From positions 62,001-126,000 of the forward strand of contig JADJOP010000002.1 in NCBI GenBank assembly GCA_016713735.1: a stretch of 64,000 nt of DNA. The letters are read 5' to 3'. Origin of the DNA: Bryobacterales bacterium. Its GTDB lineage: Bacteria; Acidobacteriota; Terriglobia; Bryobacterales; Bryobacteraceae. Shown in pieces: positions 61,504 through 64,000 of the stretch. The translations under genes and the position numbers were made by a program. The notes beneath the pieces are model-generated. The model was not told the DNA's origin and did no database searches. It was given only the letters and a program-made list of their open reading frames with translations. Positions within the stretch are counted from its first letter, which is position 1. The number at the start of each line of letters is the position of its first letter.

Positions 61504-62852
61504 GCGGCCACCTCAAACACCCGCGGATCAAGCTCCGTGAAGAACTCGGCGTGCAACAGCCCGACCGCCTTAACCACATCGTCGTCAGCCAGCACGAAGC
61601 TCAGGTTCAACATCGAGGCCCCCTGCGATATCATCCGCACGTTGATCCCGTTCAGGGCGTGAAAGGCCCGCCCGGCGATGCCCTTTCGCTCGCCCAGCCC
61701 CTCGCCCACCAGCGCCACCAGCGCTCGCCCTGTCTCCACATGCACCTCGGCGAACGCCCGCAACTCCTCGACAATCCCCTCGATCCGCGCCGTGTTGTCC
61801 ACCGTCAGCGAGACGCTCACTTCGCTTGTCGTCACCATGTCCACCGGAGTCTCATGGCGGTCAAACACCTCGAAGATGCGCCGCAGAAACCCATGCGCCA
61901 TCAGCATGCGCGTCGACTTGATGCTCACCGCCGTTATGTCGCGCTTGCAGGCGATCGACTTGATCGGATTCTCCGACGGCACGCCCTCGGCCACAATGCG
62001 CGTTCCTTCCACATCAGGCCGGCGCGAGTTCAAAATGAGCACCGGAATCTCTTTCTCCACCGCCGGCAGCACCGTGCTCGGATGCAGCACTTTGGCCCCG
62101 AAGTAAGCCAGCTCGGCCGCTTCGGCAAACGAGATCACGCGCACACGGCGCCCGCCCGCGAGCACGCGCGGGTCACAGGTGAGCATGCCATCCACATCCG
62201 TCCAGATCTGGATCTCTTCCGCGCCGATGCCCGCGCCAACAATGGCCGCCGAGAAGTCCGAACCGCCGCGGCCGAGCGTTGAGGTTACGCCCGCCTTGGT
62301 CGAGCCAATGAAGCCGCCCATCACCACCACGGCCCGCGCCGCCAGTTGCGGCACGCGCGCCGCCAGCCGCTCGTAGGTCTCCGCGTAGAGCGGTGCGGCC
62401 TGCGAATGCCGGTCATCGGTGATGATCAACTCCCGCGCGTCCACATGCTCCGCCGCGATCCCGCGCCGCGAGAATGCAGCCGTCACGGCCAGGCTCGACA
62501 TGCGTTCCCCATAGCTCGAAATGGCATCAATGGAGCGCGGCGTCAGCTCGCCCAACACCGACATGCCGCGCAGCAGCTCCGCCAACTCCGCGAAGTGCGC
62601 ATCCACCTCGCCCTTCACCTCCGGCGCCTCGGCGTGGTGAAACGCGCGCAACTCGGCCAGCTTGCCGAGCGCCTTCTCGCGCTCCCCCGCCACGGCCAGA
62701 TGCGCACACTCCAGCAGCCGGTTCGTGGTCTTGCCCATGGCCGACACCACCACCACCGGCCTGCGCTCCAGGCGCGCTTCGACGATCGAAACAACCCGGT
62801 CGATCGCGGCGGCAGACTCCACCGAGCTGCCGCCGAACTTCATCACAATCAT
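61500..62852 (-). CDS. lysC: Aspartate kinase
   Basis: 450 residues. Start VMKFGGSSVESAA, the kinase motifs VVSAMGKTTNRLL, GRGGSDFSAAIV and WTDVDGMLTCDPRV, and a C-terminal pair of ACT domains (about 305-445: VSIKSTRMLMAHGFLRRIFE and VALVGEGLGERKGIAGRAF) for feedback control by lysine and/or threonine. It is a monofunctional enzyme. It lies 17 bases after asd and overlaps dapB by four. Confidence 0.94.
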   Translation of the reverse strand: MIVMKFGGSSVESAAAIDRVVSIVEARLERRPVVVVSAMGKTTNRLLECAHLAVAGEREKALGKLAELRAFHHAEAPEVKGEVDAHFAELAELLRGMSVLGELTPRSIDAISSYGERMSSLAVTAAFSRRGIAAEHVDARELIITDDRHSQAAPLYAETYERLAARVPQLAARAVVVMGGFIGSTKAGVTSTLGRGGSDFSAAIVGAGIGAEEIQIWTDVDGMLTCDPRVLAGGRRVRVISFAEAAELAYFGAKVLHPSTVLPAVEKEIPVLILNSRRPDVEGTRIVAEGVPSENPIKSIACKRDITAVSIKSTRMLMAHGFLRRIFEVFDRHETPVDMVTTSEVSVSLTVDNTARIEGIVEELRAFAEVHVETGRALVALVGEGLGERKGIAGRAFHALNGINVRMISQGASMLNLSFVLADDDVVKAVGLLHAEFFTELDPRVFEVAA

Positions 62853-62869
62853 TGCCGTAACTCCGCTGA

Positions 62870-63916
62870 CTACACCAACCCCTGGGCCTTCATCAACTCC
62901 GCGTTCAACACCGAAGCGCCGGCCGCCCCGCGCACCGTGTTATGTCCCAGGCAGAGGAACTTCCAGTCGAACACCGGACACGCACGCAGCCGCCCGACAA
63001 ACACCGCCATGCCGTTTTCCCGCTCCACGTCGCGGCGCGGTTGCGGACGGTCCTGCTGCGGCAGGTAAATCACCGGCCGCGGTGGCGCGCTCGGCAGCTT
63101 CAGTTGCTGCGGCAGCGCCGTGAACGACTCAATCGCCGCCCGCACCTCATCCGCGCTCGGCTTCGACGAAAGTTCCACCGACACCGAAACGAGGTGCCCG
63201 TCCACCACCGGCACGCGGTTGCACGTGGCGCTTAATTTCATCGGATGGTTCGTGAAGCTCGCGCCGTCACAGCCGCCCATGATCTTGTGCGTCTCCATCT
63301 CCATCTTTTCTTCTTCGCCGCCGATGTAGGGAATCACGTTGGCCGTGATGTCCATCGAGGCCACGCCCGGATAGCCTGCGCCTGAGATCGCCTGCATCGT
63401 CGTGATCACCGACCGCGTGATGCCAAATTGCTGGAACGGCGCCAGCGCCATCGTGAGCACGATCGTCGAGCAGTTCGGATTGGTCACAATCTGCCCGCTC
63501 CACCCACGGTTCTTTTTCTGCACGGGCAGAATGCTGAGGTGCTCGGCATTGATCTCCGGCACCAGCAGCGGCACGTCCGCTTCCATGCGGTGGTTGCGCG
63601 AATTCGAAAGAACGGTATGCCCGTTCTTGGCGAAGTCCTGCTCAATCTCGGTGGCCACGCTGGCATCCATCGCCGAAAAGACAATCTGCGGCGCGCCCGC
63701 CGGTTTGCACTCCGACACGGTCAGGTTGGCCACATCTTCGGGCATCGCGCCCGCCAATCGCCAACTCGTGGCCTCGTTGTACTTCTTGCCCGCCGAGCGG
63801 TCGCTTGCCCCCACAAAGGTGATTCGAAACCAGGGGTGGTTCGCAAGGAACTTCACGAAATGCTGGCCCACCATGCCGGTGGCGCCTAGGACTCCAACAG
63901 GGATGCGTTGACTCAC
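62870..63916 (-). CDS. asd: Aspartate-semialdehyde dehydrogenase (archaeal/fungal-type)
   Basis: 348 residues. NADP-binding GVLGATGMVGQHFVKFL and catalytic Cys in TNPNCSTIVLTMAL, with the catalytic His in VVDGHLVSVSVEL. The overall pattern, including the long EEEKMEMETHKIMG segment, is that of the shorter archaeal/yeast Asd clade rather than the E. coli type, which occurs in several bacterial phyla. The GTG at 63916 overlaps the stop of an upstream gene (GTGA). It supplies aspartate semialdehyde to DapA. Confidence 0.92.
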   Translation of the reverse strand: MSQRIPVGVLGATGMVGQHFVKFLANHPWFRITFVGASDRSAGKKYNEATSWRLAGAMPEDVANLTVSECKPAGAPQIVFSAMDASVATEIEQDFAKNGHTVLSNSRNHRMEADVPLLVPEINAEHLSILPVQKKNRGWSGQIVTNPNCSTIVLTMALAPFQQFGITRSVITTMQAISGAGYPGVASMDITANVIPYIGGEEEKMEMETHKIMGGCDGASFTNHPMKLSATCNRVPVVDGHLVSVSVELSSKPSADEVRAAIESFTALPQQLKLPSAPPRPVIYLPQQDRPQPRRDVERENGMAVFVGRLRACPVFDWKFLCLGHNTVRGAAGASVLNAELMKAQGLV

Positions 63917-64000
63917 GCTGACAACAACCTCCTTACCATCAATGCGTATAACTCCACGGCCGCTTCCAACTCCCGCTTCGGCACGCGCTCTTCGCTCGTG
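63913..64000 (-). CDS. C-terminal fragment of an upstream operon gene, possibly a DapE-like M20 peptidase
   Basis: Twenty-eight codons plus stop are visible, coupled to asd by GTGA. The tail reads EERVPKRELEAAVELYALMV followed by a short basic end. M20 peptidases, including succinyl-diaminopimelate desuccinylase, often end with a similar segment after the last metal-binding Glu. DapE is the one enzyme of the succinylase branch not otherwise seen here. The fragment is too short to be sure. Confidence 0.4.
   Translation of the reverse strand, partial: TSEERVPKRELEAAVELYALMVRRLLSA

Noticed and set aside
1..64000. CRISPR arrays, insertion sequences, prophage, integrases, toxin-antitoxin or defence islands
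   Set aside because: No regularly spaced repeats, no transposase or integrase-like frame and no phage structural genes were seen; every large frame is accounted for by a housekeeping, metabolic or surface gene.

Overview
The window is 64 kb of dense, GC-rich bacterial chromosome. It is most consistent with an acidobacterium of the Solibacter/Bryobacter type. The pointers are a serine hydrolase ending in the roughly 220-residue C-terminal domain known from Solibacter proteins (6008-7732), a 947-residue TonB-dependent receptor with an N-terminal carboxypeptidase-regulatory-like fold, a DUF1080 protein, several secreted beta-propeller and VCBS proteins, and an esterase/SMP-30 fusion. I see no prophage, insertion sequence, CRISPR array or integron. 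The taxonomic call is an inference from domain content, not from a marker gene.

Layout. 1-3.96 kb: end of mobA, a lytic transglycosylase, a cell-wall amidase and a receiver-GGDEF diguanylate cyclase. 4.4-8.9 kb: two secreted proteins and a NapH-type polyferredoxin behind a CRP-like operator. 8.9-14.1 kb: an SDR divergent from an Rrf2 regulator, clpP, rhaB with a zinc alcohol dehydrogenase, and a DinB protein. 14.1-18.2 kb: M48 protease, class V aminotransferase, a 0.55-kb gap with a degenerate tRNA-like sequence, and a slipin. 18.2-24.1 kb: motB, motA, a JAMM-like membrane protein and two MacB-type permeases. 24.1-29.6 kb: an operon of TonB receptor, S1/P1 nuclease and a YdcF-like protein. 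29.6-35.2 kb: DUF1080, an HDAC-family deacetylase, DUF2238, a pseudouridine synthase, and a HutI-like protein coupled to glutamate formimidoyltransferase. 35.2-44.9 kb: six co-oriented minus-strand genes, four of them chained by ATGA overlaps. 44.9-53.4 kb: mostly secreted beta-propeller-type proteins plus an SDR and a MetE-like protein. 53.4-58.4 kb: a glycosylation cluster (GT2, DPM1-like, DUF2304, TMTC-like GT-C with TPRs, GT4). 58.4-64 kb: the lysine/diaminopimelate operon asd-lysC-dapB-dapA-dapD, with a LamG protein at its 3' end.

Genes working together. The dap operon supplies the crosslinking amino acid of the wall that the transglycosylase and amidase remodel. The DPM1-like enzyme, DUF2304 and TMTC-like protein look like a lipid-linked-sugar O-glycosylation module. 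The TonB receptor and S1/P1 nuclease look like a nucleic-acid scavenging pair. The D-threonine aldolase-like, aminotransferase, GlcD/GlcF-like and MatC-like genes suggest a C2 (glycine/glyoxylate/glycolate) route. Eleven junctions share a four-base stop/start overlap (ATGA or GTGA), which fixes many starts.

Two window-wide features stand out. First, five conserved genes (a diguanylate cyclase, clpP, a JAMM-like gene, a ydcF-like gene and an aminotransferase) each need exactly one small indel to restore a normal protein, so the sequence probably carries assembly indels. Second, at least eight genes have a -10-like hexamer ending 6-9 bases before the start codon with no Shine-Dalgarno sequence, which points to leaderless transcription.
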